A stretch of DNA of 64,000 bases. It comes from an uncultured Peptostreptococcaceae bacterium. GTDB taxonomy: Bacteria; Bacillota; Clostridia; Peptostreptococcales; Anaerovoracaceae. The stretch is from assembly GCA_910588185.1 (NCBI GenBank), contig CAJUQR010000002.1, positions 66,318-130,317 on the forward strand. Reading direction: 5' to 3'. The notes below the pieces were generated by a model, which ran no database searches, was not told the origin of the DNA, and saw only the letters and a program-made list of their open reading frames with translations. This document shows, in pieces, positions 1 through 9,492 of this stretch; position 1 is the first letter of the stretch, and every line of letters starts with the position of its first letter. Both the position numbers and the translations under genes were made by a program.

Positions 1-794
1 ATCAGGATCAGAAATATCAGGAAGAAATTAAATTTGCAAAAAATGAAACCCAGCTTGATACTTTGAAGGAAAGACTGTGGGAAGAGTTTGAAATTCCTTA
101 CTTGCAGGCCATAGAATTTAGGAAGGCTGATTTTGCATTGTCAGCAGCTCAAAAAGAAAGCCGTGAAATTAAGACTAGGCTAAAAGAGCTTGGTGATGTT
201 AATATAGGCGCCATTGAAGAATATGCGCAGGTAAGAGAAAGATACGAATTTTTAACGAAGCAGCGCAGTGATATAACAGAGGCTATGGATCAGTTAAAAT
301 CCATAATAGATGATATGGAGAAAACTATAAAATCAAAGTTTAAAGAAAATTTTGATAAAGTAGTGGTAAACTTTGAGGAAATTTTCAAGTCACTTTTCGG
401 AGGCGGTCATGCAGAACTGAGGCTTGATAATGAAGACAATCCGTTAGAGTCTGGAATAGAAATAATAGCTCAGCCGCCTGGAAAGAAACTGCAGAATATA
501 AACCTCATGTCAGGAGGAGAAAAGACTATGACTGCTATTGCACTGATGTTTGCAGTACTTAAGACTACTCCGACTCCGTTTTGCATTTTGGATGAGGTTG
601 AAGCAGCGCTTGACGATATGAATATAGACAGATTTGCCAAATACCTGAGAAATTTCCATGATATCCAGTTTGCAATCGTTACTCACCAAAAGGCTACTAT
701 GGAGCATGCTGACGTTTTATATGGAGTTACTATGCCTGAACAAGGTATTTCCAAAGTACTCTCCCTTAGACTTGGAGACAACTTTAATTTGTAG
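1..794 (+). CDS. smc: Chromosome partition protein SMC, C-terminal part (5' end outside window)
   Basis: The reading frame is open from base 3, so the gene begins before the window. About 263 C-terminal residues are present. The first part is charged and heptad-like, the end of the returning coiled coil. The ATPase head follows, with the ABC signature MSGGEK at about 504-524 and a Walker B CILDEVEAALD at about 579-611, a pairing diagnostic of SMC. SMC dimers with ScpAB organise and segregate the chromosome. The Walker A half lies upstream, out of view. ftsY follows after 39 bases, the common Firmicutes order smc-ftsY, so the two are probably co-transcribed. Identity is certain; only the length is unknown. 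Confidence 0.96.
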   Translation, partial: QDQKYQEEIKFAKNETQLDTLKERLWEEFEIPYLQAIEFRKADFALSAAQKESREIKTRLKELGDVNIGAIEEYAQVRERYEFLTKQRSDITEAMDQLKSIIDDMEKTIKSKFKENFDKVVVNFEEIFKSLFGGGHAELRLDNEDNPLESGIEIIAQPPGKKLQNINLMSGGEKTMTAIALMFAVLKTTPTPFCILDEVEAALDDMNIDRFAKYLRNFHDIQFAIVTHQKATMEHADVLYGVTMPEQGISKVLSLRLGDNFNL

Positions 795-833
795 TATAAA
801 ACTGTTTATAAGTAAAATTTGAAAGGGGAAAAT

Positions 834-1733
834 ATGTCGTTATTTTCAGAAAAGAAGTCTTTTTTTGGTAGACTTTCAGAAAAAATAGGCGATGCCATCA
901 TGGCAAGGGCACAAGTGGATGAAGAGCTTATGGATGAACTTGAGGAAATACTCATAACATCAGACATAGGCATGGATACTACCATGACCATCATGGAGAA
1001 TTTGAGAAGCAAAATAAAAAATAACAATATAACTAATCCTGAAAATGTCACAAAAGCACTGAAAGAGATTATGACAGAACTGGTGGATAAAGGAGAAAGG
1101 CAAAAATTATCAAGTGAAAATCCGCTGGTTGTACTTGTAATAGGAATCAATGGAGGAGGCAAGACTACAACTATCGGTAAGCTGGCATATAAGTGCAGGC
1201 AGGAAGGAAGAACCGTTATGCTTGCTGCCGCAGATACTTTCAGAGCTGCTGCTGCCCAGCAGCTTGTAATATGGGGACAGAGAAATGAAGTCAATGTAGT
1301 AAAGCATGGAGAAGGTGCAGATCCTTCGGCAGTGGTATATGACGCCATTCAGTCTGCGAAAGCAAAAAATATAGACGTTTTGATATGTGATACAGCAGGA
1401 AGGCTTCAAAATAAAAAGAATTTGATGGATGAACTTGCAAAGATGAACCGTGTAATAGACAGAGAATTTAGTGAAGCAAGGAGAGAAACTTTGCTGGTTC
1501 TTGATGCAACTACAGGTAAAAATGCAGTATCCCAAGCTCAGGAATTTGGTCAGGTTACCGATATTACGGGAATAGTTTTGACAAAGCTTGACGGAACTGC
1601 CAAAGGCGGAATTGCAATAACCATTGCAGATCAGTTCGACATGCCTATAAAATTTATAGGCGTTGGAGAAGGCATAGAGGATTTGAAGGAATTTGTTCCT
1701 GAAGAATTCATAGGAGGAATTTTTGATGAGTAA
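834..1733 (+). CDS. ftsY: Signal recognition particle receptor FtsY
   Basis: FtsY is the SRP receptor GTPase that brings ribosome-nascent chain complexes to the Sec translocon. The 299-residue protein has the helical N domain (about 1-95), then the G domain with P-loop GINGGGKTTT (about 104-113), DTAGR and TKLDGTAKGG. It lacks the long acidic A domain of E. coli FtsY, as is usual in Firmicutes. A TTG lies 15 bases upstream in frame, but the ATG at 834 is preferred because AAAGGGG sits at the right distance before it. The 3' end overlaps der by 8 bases, which suggests translational coupling. Confidence 0.97.
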   Translation: MSLFSEKKSFFGRLSEKIGDAIMARAQVDEELMDELEEILITSDIGMDTTMTIMENLRSKIKNNNITNPENVTKALKEIMTELVDKGERQKLSSENPLVVLVIGINGGGKTTTIGKLAYKCRQEGRTVMLAAADTFRAAAAQQLVIWGQRNEVNVVKHGEGADPSAVVYDAIQSAKAKNIDVLICDTAGRLQNKKNLMDELAKMNRVIDREFSEARRETLLVLDATTGKNAVSQAQEFGQVTDITGIVLTKLDGTAKGGIAITIADQFDMPIKFIGVGEGIEDLKEFVPEEFIGGIFDE

Positions 1734-3051
1734 GCCTATAGTAGCCATAGTAGGCAGACCTAACGTAGGCAAGTCTACATTTTTTAATAAAATAGTAGGA
1801 AGACGTGTATCTATAGTAGAAGATACGCCGGGAGTAACGAGAGACAGGATATATGCTGAGGCAGAGTGGAATTCGATTCATTTTGCTCTCATAGATACAG
1901 GCGGTATTGAACCTGAAAGTCAGGATATAATTTTGTCACAGATGAGACAGCAAGCACAGATTGCCATGGATATGGCTGATGTTATATTATTTATTACCGA
2001 TGGCAAAGAGGGACTTACAACTGCTGATAGAGAAGTTGCTATGATGCTCATGAGAACCGGTAAGAAAGTTATATTGGTGGTTAATAAGATAGATGCGCCG
2101 CATAAGCTTCCGGACGATTTTTATGATTTTTATGAACTTGGACTTGGCGAGCCGATTCCTATTTCGGCAGCTAACATGCTGAATTTTGGAGATGTACTTG
2201 ATGAAATAGTAGAAAGTTTTCCGGAAGGTGCAGGAGAAGAAGATGAAGAGACAATAAAGATTGCAGTAATAGGTAAGCCAAATGTAGGTAAGTCGTCTCT
2301 TGTTAATTGTTTGCTTGGGGAAAAACGAGTTATAGTTTCACCTATTGCCGGAACGACAAGGGATTCAATAGATACACCTTTTGAAAAAGACGGAGAAAAG
2401 TATATTTTAATTGATACTGCCGGAATAAGAAGAAAGAGCAAAGTTAACGAAGATGTAGAGAGATACAGCGTCATACGTGCTGTAGCTGCCATAGAAAGAT
2501 GTGATGTTTGCCTCTTGATGATAGATGCGGCTGAGGGATTGACTGAGCAGGATAAAAAGATAGCAGGAGTAGCTCATGAAGCAGGCAAAGGAATTGTCGT
2601 TGCAGTTAATAAATGGGATTTAATAGAAAAAGAAACCAATACTATGCGTGACTTTAAACGCGAAATTGAAGCAGAACTTCAGTTTATGTCATATGCTCCT
2701 ATAATATTTATTTCGGTGACAGAAAAACAGAGAATGAATCAAGTTATTGATATGGCTAAATATGTTGCTGAAAGCAGAGCGATGAGAGTTCCGACAGGAC
2801 AGCTTAACAGCCTTATTATGGATGCTACAATGATGAAGCAGCCGCCTTCAGATAAGGGGCGCAGGCTGAAGATTTATTATGTAACGCAGGTAGCCGTTAA
2901 ACCTCCGCTTTTCAGTTTTCAGATTAATAACAGAGAATTGATGCATTTTTCATATGCAAGATATTTAGAAAATAAAATAAGAGAGAGCTTTGGGTTTGAG
3001 GGAACATCAGTGAAATTTGTCTTCCGTGAGAAGGGAGAAAAAGGAGAGTAA
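1726..3051 (+). CDS. der: Ribosome biogenesis GTPase Der (EngA)
   Basis: Der is an essential double GTPase needed for maturation of the 50S subunit. Two tandem G domains are visible: GRPNVGKS near residue 10 with DTPGVTRD and NKID, and GKPNVGKS near residue 183 with GTTRDSID, DTAG and NKWD. A KH-like C-terminal domain follows (about 350-441). The length of 441 residues is typical. The ATG at 1726 is chosen over an in-frame TTG three bases earlier because AGGAGG at 1712-1717 is 8 bases away. The gene lies in the der-plsY-gpsA order common in Clostridia, with plsY starting 1 base after its stop. Confidence 0.97.
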   Translation: MSKPIVAIVGRPNVGKSTFFNKIVGRRVSIVEDTPGVTRDRIYAEAEWNSIHFALIDTGGIEPESQDIILSQMRQQAQIAMDMADVILFITDGKEGLTTADREVAMMLMRTGKKVILVVNKIDAPHKLPDDFYDFYELGLGEPIPISAANMLNFGDVLDEIVESFPEGAGEEDEETIKIAVIGKPNVGKSSLVNCLLGEKRVIVSPIAGTTRDSIDTPFEKDGEKYILIDTAGIRRKSKVNEDVERYSVIRAVAAIERCDVCLLMIDAAEGLTEQDKKIAGVAHEAGKGIVVAVNKWDLIEKETNTMRDFKREIEAELQFMSYAPIIFISVTEKQRMNQVIDMAKYVAESRAMRVPTGQLNSLIMDATMMKQPPSDKGRRLKIYYVTQVAVKPPLFSFQINNRELMHFSYARYLENKIRESFGFEGTSVKFVFREKGEKGE

Positions 3052-3052
3052 C

Positions 3053-3631
3053 ATGGTTGTTGTAAAATTTGTAATATGGGTTACACTGGCATATTTCATA
3101 GGCAATATCTCTCCTTCCATATTGCTTGGAAAAGCGGCCGGAGTTGATATTAAAAAAGAGGGAAGCGGCAATGCAGGCACTACAAACGCTCTCAGGGTGC
3201 TTGGAAAGAAAGCGGCAGTGATAACTCTTGTGATAGATATAGGAAAAGGTGCGCTTGCTGTATTCTTAGGCACGCATTTTGGTGACGAGATAATCGGGAT
3301 GGCATGCGCATTAGCAGTGTTTTGCGGTCATATTTGGCCATGTCTTTATGGTTTTAAAGGCGGAAAGGGTGTGGCTACGGCGTTCGGTGCAATTCTGGCA
3401 GTCAACTGGGTTTTGGCCCTTGCTACTCTTCTTATAGTTGGAATAGGTTTAACCGGGACTCGCCGTATGTCGGTAGGTTCTCTTTTAGGAGCAGTGACTT
3501 TCCCTATAAGCTGTAGATTTTTTGAACCGGATTTTTTCTATATAGGAATTATTATGGCTGTAATCGTAATTATAAAACATAGTGCAAATATAAAAAGACT
3601 TATAAAGGGTGAAGAACCTAAGATGTTTTAA
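3053..3631 (+). CDS. plsY: Acyl-phosphate:glycerol-3-phosphate acyltransferase PlsY
   Basis: PlsY is an integral membrane enzyme that moves an acyl chain from acyl-phosphate to glycerol-3-phosphate, the first step of phospholipid synthesis. The 192-residue protein shows the family motifs GSGNAGTTN (about 38-46) and GHIWPCLYGFKGGKGVAT (about 91-108), plus several hydrophobic helices. The start is the ATG at 3053, just after the der stop, with AAGGAGAG before it; an upstream in-frame start would run far into der. Its neighbour gpsA makes its substrate glycerol-3-phosphate, so the pair forms a functional lipid module. Confidence 0.95.
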   Translation: MVVVKFVIWVTLAYFIGNISPSILLGKAAGVDIKKEGSGNAGTTNALRVLGKKAAVITLVIDIGKGALAVFLGTHFGDEIIGMACALAVFCGHIWPCLYGFKGGKGVATAFGAILAVNWVLALATLLIVGIGLTGTRRMSVGSLLGAVTFPISCRFFEPDFFYIGIIMAVIVIIKHSANIKRLIKGEEPKMF

Positions 3632-3677
3632 AACTTTATATGCAGAATTATTCTTTTCAAAAGGAAAGGTATTATTT

Positions 3678-4676
3678 ATGAAAAAGATTACTGTTATAGG
3701 CGCAGGAAGCTTTGGGACAGCTCTCGCGATTTTACTTACGGATAAGGGATATGACGTTTCAATATGGGGGCGTAGTGAAGAGCAGCTTGCTTTGATGAGA
3801 GAAAAGAGAGAAAATCCTCATTATCTTCCAGGTGTAAAGCTGTCTGAAAAGCTTAATATAGAAGGAAATCTTAAATCTGCTTTGATTAATGCTGAAATTA
3901 TAGTGTTTTCTGTACCGGCTCAGAATTTTAGAAGTGTTCTTGAGTCTTCCAGAGAGTATATTAAAAGCAGCAGCACAATTGTAAATGTTGCAAAGGGGAT
4001 TGAGAAAAAGTCTTTGCTCAGACTTTCTCAAGTGGCCGAGGATGTTATTCCCGATATAAAATATGTCACTCTTTCGGGACCCTCTCATGCGGAAGAAGTT
4101 GCAAGAAATCTTCCGACTACAGTTACCGTTGCTTCCTTGGATAATCAATTATCAAAAGAAATTCAAGAAGTATTTAATACTGAAAGATTCAGGGTGTATA
4201 CCAATGATGATATAATAGGTGTAGAGCTTGGAGGAGCATTAAAAAATATCATAGCCCTTGGTGCAGGTATATCTGACGGAATGGGATTTGGAGATAATGC
4301 AAAAGCTGCTATAATGACAAGAGGCATAACAGAAATGTGCAGACTTGGACTTGCAATGGGTGCGAATATGAATACTTTTTCAGGTCTTACCGGAATAGGT
4401 GATTTGATTGTAACTTGTACGAGTATGCATTCCAGAAACCGTAGATGCGGAATTTTAATGGGAGAAGGTATAAGCACAGATAAAGCTGTAGAAAAAGTCG
4501 GAATGGTAGTTGAAGGTATATCAACGGCAGAAGCGGCGTATGAATTGGCTAAGTTATATAATATTGAAATGCCTCTTACAGAGTGTATATGCCAAATGAT
4601 AAAGGGAGAAATAGATGCGCTTGAAGCAGTATCGCTGCTCATGGGCAGAAAGACAAAAAATGAAATGCATATATAG
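3678..4676 (+). CDS. gpsA: Glycerol-3-phosphate dehydrogenase [NAD(P)+]
   Basis: GpsA reduces dihydroxyacetone phosphate to sn-glycerol-3-phosphate for phospholipid synthesis. The 332-residue protein opens with a Rossmann dinucleotide motif GAGSFGTALA (about 7-16). It carries the family signature around GGALKNIIALGAGISDG, whose Lys is catalytic, and the C-terminal substrate-binding residues near TGIGDLIVTCTS and RNRRCG. The ATG at 3678 follows AAAGGAAAGG by about 9 bases. The in-frame start at 3609 is rejected because it would overlap plsY by 23 bases and adds 23 non-conserved residues. It belongs to the plsY-gpsA lipid module. Confidence 0.96.
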   Translation: MKKITVIGAGSFGTALAILLTDKGYDVSIWGRSEEQLALMREKRENPHYLPGVKLSEKLNIEGNLKSALINAEIIVFSVPAQNFRSVLESSREYIKSSSTIVNVAKGIEKKSLLRLSQVAEDVIPDIKYVTLSGPSHAEEVARNLPTTVTVASLDNQLSKEIQEVFNTERFRVYTNDDIIGVELGGALKNIIALGAGISDGMGFGDNAKAAIMTRGITEMCRLGLAMGANMNTFSGLTGIGDLIVTCTSMHSRNRRCGILMGEGISTDKAVEKVGMVVEGISTAEAAYELAKLYNIEMPLTECICQMIKGEIDALEAVSLLMGRKTKNEMHI

Positions 4677-4688
4677 ATATGTGTTGGA

Positions 4689-6032
4689 ATGGAGAAGAAT
4701 TTGACTGAGAAAAAGACTTTTCATATTACAACATTTGGATGTCAGATGAATGAACATGACTCTGAAATCATGGCAGGAATGCTCATAGAAAAAGGGTACG
4801 AGCCTGTAGAAGATAGGGACACCGCAAATATTGTAATATTTAATACATGCAGTATAAGAGAAAATGCTGATAAAAGATTTTTTGGCACATTGGGACAACT
4901 TAAACGCAGAAAAACAGAGGAAAAAGAGGCATTTACCGTATGCGTATGCGGATGTATGATGCAGCAGCAGCACATAGTAGATCAATTGAAGTCAAAATAT
5001 CCTTGGGTAGATGTGGTGTTTGGCACGCACAATCTTCATAAACTTCCAAACCTCTTAGACAATCTTTATAAAGAAAAGAAAAAACAGCTTGAGATATGGG
5101 AAGATAGAGATGCGATTGTAGAAGACTTACCGGCAAAGAGGCTTTTTAAACATAAGAGTTTTGTAAATATAATGTATGGCTGTAATAACTTTTGCAGTTA
5201 CTGTATAGTTCCTTATACAAGAGGTAGAGAAAGAAGCCGCAATCCTTTTGACATAGTTAAAGAGGTTTACGCATTAGCAAAAGATGGGGTTAAAGAAATA
5301 ACTCTGCTCGGGCAGAATGTAAACTCATATAAGGGCGAGGGAGCTGATTTTACAGATTTAATATACATGTTAAATGAAGTAGACGGCATCCAGCGGATAA
5401 GATTTATGACAAGTCATCCTAAAGATTTGTCGGACAAGCTTATAGAGGCTTTTAAAAAATGTGATAAACTTTGCAAATACATACATTTGCCCGTTCAATC
5501 CGGATCAGATAAGGTTCTAAAGGAAATGAACAGAAAGTATACAAGAGAAGCTTATTTGTCACTGGTTGAAAAGATAAGAAAAGCTGTACCTGAGATAGCT
5601 ATTTCTACAGATATAATAGTGGGATTTCCCGGGGAAACAGAAGCAGATTTTGAAGATACTCTGGACTTGGCAAGACAGGTTCAGTATGATTCGGCATTTA
5701 CATTCCTTTATTCAACCAGAAAAGGTACGCCGGCAGCACAAAGAGAGGATCAGATACCGGAGGAAGTTAAGCATCAACGGTTTAATAGGCTAGTTGATGT
5801 TATAAATGAATCTTCTGCCGGTAAAAACAGAGGTTATATAGGTAAAACTGTAGATGTTTTGATAGATAGTGTGAGCAGAAATAAAATCGGGACTTATGAA
5901 GGCAGGTCTGATAGTTTTAAGCTCGTGAATCTTATAGGTAAAGATATTGTTGATGGGAGTATAGTTCCTGTAAAGATTACAGGAGCAAATACTTTTAGCC
6001 TTACAGGAGAAATAATTAAAAATACAAAATAG
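4689..6032 (+). CDS. miaB: tRNA-2-methylthio-N6-dimethylallyladenosine synthase MiaB
   Basis: MiaB is a radical-SAM methylthiotransferase that adds a methylthio group to i6A37 of tRNAs reading UNN codons. The 447-residue protein has the three-domain layout of the family. The N-terminal domain holds three cluster cysteines (in GCQMNEHDSE, NTCSIRENAD and CGCMMQQ). The radical-SAM core holds CNNFCSYCIVPYTRGRERSR (about 159-178, CxxxCxxC). A C-terminal TRAM domain runs from about residue 380. The ATG at 4689 lacks a strong Shine-Dalgarno sequence (only GTTGGA upstream), but the protein starts where relatives do. Confidence 0.96.
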   Translation: MEKNLTEKKTFHITTFGCQMNEHDSEIMAGMLIEKGYEPVEDRDTANIVIFNTCSIRENADKRFFGTLGQLKRRKTEEKEAFTVCVCGCMMQQQHIVDQLKSKYPWVDVVFGTHNLHKLPNLLDNLYKEKKKQLEIWEDRDAIVEDLPAKRLFKHKSFVNIMYGCNNFCSYCIVPYTRGRERSRNPFDIVKEVYALAKDGVKEITLLGQNVNSYKGEGADFTDLIYMLNEVDGIQRIRFMTSHPKDLSDKLIEAFKKCDKLCKYIHLPVQSGSDKVLKEMNRKYTREAYLSLVEKIRKAVPEIAISTDIIVGFPGETEADFEDTLDLARQVQYDSAFTFLYSTRKGTPAAQREDQIPEEVKHQRFNRLVDVINESSAGKNRGYIGKTVDVLIDSVSRNKIGTYEGRSDSFKLVNLIGKDIVDGSIVPVKITGANTFSLTGEIIKNTK

Positions 6033-6065
6033 TAATATTTGCTTATTCAAAGAAAGGATAGAAAA

Positions 6066-7847
6066 ATGGATATTTTCTCATGTATCACTCTTTTGGGTGG
6101 TCTTGCAATGTTTCTGTACGGAATGGAAGTAATGGGAGACGGATTGAAAAATGCTTCCGGAAGCGCTTTGAAAAAAGTGCTTGGGAAGGCTACCCAAAAC
6201 ATAGTTTTCGGTGTTATTACAGGTATGCTTGTAACGGCTGTAATCCAAAGTTCGACTGCTACCATAGTATTAACTGTAGGACTGATTTCCGCAGGGATTT
6301 TGAATTTAAAACAAGCCGTAAGTATAGTAATGGGAGCTAATATAGGAACTACTATTACAGCTCAAATAATAAGACTTATGGATATCAATTCTGAGGGGAA
6401 TATTATATTGGAATTTTTTAAACCTCAGACCCTTGCACCAATAGCCTTGATTGTTGGAATAATTTTGATAATGTTTGTTAAAGCAGGCAACAGCAAGACT
6501 ACAGGAGAAATATTCATGGGATTCGGAATCCTGTTTTCGGGACTTATGAATATGACAGCAGCCGTAGAGCCTCTGTCTGAATCCCAAGAGTTTTTAGATA
6601 TTATGTCAAGATTCAGCGATCAGCCTATATTGGCTTTACTTGTAGGTTTGGTGCTTACAGTTATAATTCAGAGCTCTTCTGCTATGGTTGGTATGATTCA
6701 GGCATTATCAGTCACTGGAGCTATGACATTTAATCTTATTTATCCTATTATAATGGGTATAAACCTCGGAACATGTGTTACGACTGCACTGGTATGTTCA
6801 ATAGGCTCATCAAAAGATGCTAAAAGAACTGGTATAGTTCATATAGCTTTTAATGTGCTTGGAACGGTTCTGTTCATGATAGTTATGACTATTATAAAGG
6901 TTATGGGAGGTTTACCGGATCTTTGGGACAGCGCTGTAAACAGTGGAGGAATAGCTAATTTCCAGACTCTGTTTAATCTTGTGACAGCAATTGCCCTGAT
7001 ACCTTTTGCCGGACTTCTTGTTAAACTCTCACTGGCTATAATTAAACCTGATGTTAGAGATGAGGAAGATAAAGCTGATTTGGCAGTACCTGATGATAAA
7101 CTCTATGCTGTACCTGAGATGGCTCTTTCAGAAGCTAATAAAGCTATAGCTCATATGGGCTTTGTAGCACTTAAAAACCTTAAACGTAGCTGCAAATTAT
7201 TAAAGGTATACGATGAGGAACGAGTGAATGTCATAAATGACAACGAAGACAATATCGACTTGTTTACGGATGCTATGGATAATTACTTAGTTAATCTTTC
7301 AAATAATGTAGAGACGGATTCTGACAATAAGAAGATAAACTCGTTTATGCAGACTTCCACTAATTTTGAAAGAATAGGAGACCATGCCATAAATATAATG
7401 GAGGCGGCACAGGCTATATCAAAAGGTAAACTTGAGTTTTCGGAAGATGCAAGACGGGAACTTGATATAATTGAAGAAGCAGTTATTGAAATTACAGATA
7501 TTACTGTATCTTCATTTGCAAATATGGACAGCGATGAGGCAAGAAAAATAGAGCCGCTTGAAGAAGTAATAGATGATATGGTTTTAGAGTTGAAAGACAG
7601 ACATATAGAACGTTTGAAGAAAGGCGGATGCAGTACAGCTACAGGAATAGTATTCATAGATGTGCTCACAAATTTAGAAAGGGTTGCAGACCAGTGTTCC
7701 AATATTGCACTGCTCATATTAAGTGATAAGGACAGGAATATACTTGGAAATCATCATGCTTACCTTAAAGAACTCCATAAGGGCGGAGATTTGGCTTATG
7801 ATTCAGAGCTTGAAAGGCGAAAAGGTCAGTATTTGGCAAGATTGTAA
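6066..7847 (+). CDS. Na/Pi cotransporter family protein with PhoU-like C-terminal domain
   Basis: This 593-residue membrane protein belongs to the Na/Pi-II cotransporter family (NptA/YjbB type), which moves phosphate with sodium. The two inverted transport repeats are marked by TAVIQSSTATIVLTVGL (about 59-75) and TVIIQSSSAMVGMIQAL (about 199-215); the paired QSS motifs are the family hallmark. After about eight to ten hydrophobic segments, residues from about 345 form two helical PhoU-like repeats (NFERIGDHAINIMEAAQ and NLERVADQCSNIALLIL). The ATG at 6066 follows AAAGAAAGGATAG. A strong terminator closes the gene. Direction of transport and phosphate control cannot be read from sequence. Confidence 0.92.
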   Translation: MDIFSCITLLGGLAMFLYGMEVMGDGLKNASGSALKKVLGKATQNIVFGVITGMLVTAVIQSSTATIVLTVGLISAGILNLKQAVSIVMGANIGTTITAQIIRLMDINSEGNIILEFFKPQTLAPIALIVGIILIMFVKAGNSKTTGEIFMGFGILFSGLMNMTAAVEPLSESQEFLDIMSRFSDQPILALLVGLVLTVIIQSSSAMVGMIQALSVTGAMTFNLIYPIIMGINLGTCVTTALVCSIGSSKDAKRTGIVHIAFNVLGTVLFMIVMTIIKVMGGLPDLWDSAVNSGGIANFQTLFNLVTAIALIPFAGLLVKLSLAIIKPDVRDEEDKADLAVPDDKLYAVPEMALSEANKAIAHMGFVALKNLKRSCKLLKVYDEERVNVINDNEDNIDLFTDAMDNYLVNLSNNVETDSDNKKINSFMQTSTNFERIGDHAINIMEAAQAISKGKLEFSEDARRELDIIEEAVIEITDITVSSFANMDSDEARKIEPLEEVIDDMVLELKDRHIERLKKGGCSTATGIVFIDVLTNLERVADQCSNIALLILSDKDRNILGNHHAYLKELHKGGDLAYDSELERRKGQYLARL

Positions 7848-7851
7848 AATT

Positions 7852-7897
7852 AAAGAGACTATTACATGATTTTGACATGTGATAGTCTCTTTTTTTC
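7852..7897 (+). terminator. Intrinsic terminator after the Na/Pi cotransporter gene
   Basis: A 17-base stem (AAAGAGACTATTACATG pairing with CATGTGATAGTCTCTTT, one G-T pair) with a short loop is followed by a run of T. It separates the housekeeping series from spoIVA. Confidence 0.9.
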
Positions 7898-7907
7898 GGA
7901 CTTACGG

Positions 7908-7935
7908 GCATAAACACCCCCAAGTGACATATATT
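7908..7935 (+). promoter_or_regulatory. Possible sigma-E-type sporulation promoter of spoIVA
   Basis: GCATAAA at 7908-7914 and CATATATT at 7928-7935 are 13 bases apart and resemble the sigma-E consensus as known from B. subtilis, where spoIVA is a sigma-E gene. The match is approximate and rests on one site, so this is an inference. Confidence 0.4.
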
Positions 7936-7970
7936 TTGTATAGCAGTAAAAATATTCTAGGAGGGATTAT

Positions 7971-9449
7971 ATGATAAATACAGATATCTATAGGGATATT
8001 GGAACCAGAGCGGGAGGAGATATTTATGTAGGCGTTGTCGGACCTGTAAGAACCGGCAAGTCCAGCTTCATAAAGAGATTTATGGATATACTTGTCTTTC
8101 CTCACATGGCAAATCCATATGAAAAAACCAGAATAATGGACGAACTGCCACAGAGCGGAGAAGGCAAAACGATTACTACAACAGAGCCAAAATTTATTCC
8201 TCCGGAAGCAGTTCAGATCAATACAAAAAGCGGAGCGGGATTTAATGTTAGGCTGGTAGATTGTGTAGGATATATGGTTCCCGGAGTTCTTGGCGACAAA
8301 GAAGAGGGAAAGGAAAGGATGGTTCATACTCCGTGGTCTGATGAACAAATTCCTTTTAGCCAAGCTGCCGAAATAGGAACGGAAAAGGTTATAAGTGAAC
8401 ATTCTGTAATAGGTGTGGTGGTGACTACAGACGGAAGTTTTGGAGAGTTGCCGAGAAGTAGTTTTTTAGAAGCAGAAGAAAAAACCATACAACAGCTTAA
8501 AGAGTTACATAAACCTTTTGTAATAATACTTAACTCAGCTACGCCTCAAAGCCCTAAAAGCATGGAAATAGCCAAGCAAATGGAAAATCATTATGGCATT
8601 CCTGTTATGCTTACTAATTGTCAGCGTATGACAGAAGAGAATTTTGAAGAAATGTTCGATAAACTTATAAATCAATTTCCTGCATGTGAGATTCAGTTTA
8701 AGATGCCTGGCTATCTAGATGCTATTTCCGATGAGCACTGGATAAAATCTACTATAATAGACAGAGTTAAAGAATGGATGGGAGCCTTCGAAACAATAGG
8801 TCAGGTGGTAGAAAGCTGCAATATGATTGCAGACGGTAAAATCATAAAAGATGTAAAAGTCGTAAGGGCTGATATGTCAAGCGGACTTGTGGTTTTGGAA
8901 CCTAGACTTGATGCAGCGCTTTACTATAAAGTTATCGAAGAACTTATGAATGCTACTGTGGAAAATGACAGACAGCTTTTTGTTCTTTTAAAGGAATATT
9001 CCAAGGCAAAAATAGCATACGACAATATAAAGGGAGCTTTGGAGCAGGTTAATAACTTTGATTATGGTATTGTAGCGCCTAAGCTGACTGAAATGGTTTT
9101 GGAAAAACCGGAAGTATTTAAACAAGGCAATAAGTACGGAGTAAGAATGAAGGCAAAAGCACCGTGTCTGCACATAATAAAGACAGATATTTCTACAGAA
9201 GTTTCTCCTGTAGTAGGAACGGAAAGTCAGTCTGAAGATTTGGCTCATTCTCTTACAGAACAATTTGAAAATGGAGGAGAAGATATTTGGGAAACAAATC
9301 TTTTTGGCAAGTCACTTCGTGAGATGGTGACAGAACAGATGGAGAGTAAAGTAAATGATGTGCCCGATGCACTTAGAGTGAAAGTTCAAAAATCTTTACA
9401 AAAAATAAGTGATGAAGGAAAAGATTATTTTATTTGTATCATACTTTAA
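7971..9449 (+). CDS. spoIVA: Stage IV sporulation protein A, spore coat morphogenetic ATPase
   Basis: SpoIVA is the ATPase that polymerises on the outer forespore membrane and forms the base on which the coat assembles; cortex formation also depends on it. The 492-residue length matches the family. The N-terminal domain has a Walker A GPVRTGKSSFIKR (about 24-36), and the C-terminus ends in the typical EGKDYFICIIL stretch. The ATG follows AGGAGGG by 7 bases. An isolated terminator upstream and a sigma-E-like site suggest it is transcribed alone during sporulation. Its presence is the clearest evidence that the organism makes endospores. Confidence 0.97.
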   Translation: MINTDIYRDIGTRAGGDIYVGVVGPVRTGKSSFIKRFMDILVFPHMANPYEKTRIMDELPQSGEGKTITTTEPKFIPPEAVQINTKSGAGFNVRLVDCVGYMVPGVLGDKEEGKERMVHTPWSDEQIPFSQAAEIGTEKVISEHSVIGVVVTTDGSFGELPRSSFLEAEEKTIQQLKELHKPFVIILNSATPQSPKSMEIAKQMENHYGIPVMLTNCQRMTEENFEEMFDKLINQFPACEIQFKMPGYLDAISDEHWIKSTIIDRVKEWMGAFETIGQVVESCNMIADGKIIKDVKVVRADMSSGLVVLEPRLDAALYYKVIEELMNATVENDRQLFVLLKEYSKAKIAYDNIKGALEQVNNFDYGIVAPKLTEMVLEKPEVFKQGNKYGVRMKAKAPCLHIIKTDISTEVSPVVGTESQSEDLAHSLTEQFENGGEDIWETNLFGKSLREMVTEQMESKVNDVPDALRVKVQKSLQKISDEGKDYFICIIL

Positions 9450-9492
9450 GTACATAGTATTACTTTTTTGACAAGTGTGTATAATATTAGAT

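Noticed and set aside
806..1348. Long minus-strand frame opposite ftsY
   Set aside because: It lies wholly inside a conserved gene, has no ribosome binding site and has low-complexity Ser-rich composition; similar antisense frames over other genes were dismissed for the same reason.
9468..9485. TTGACA and TATAAT as one sigma-A promoter of the MFS gene
   Set aside because: The boxes are only 6 bases apart, so they cannot act together.
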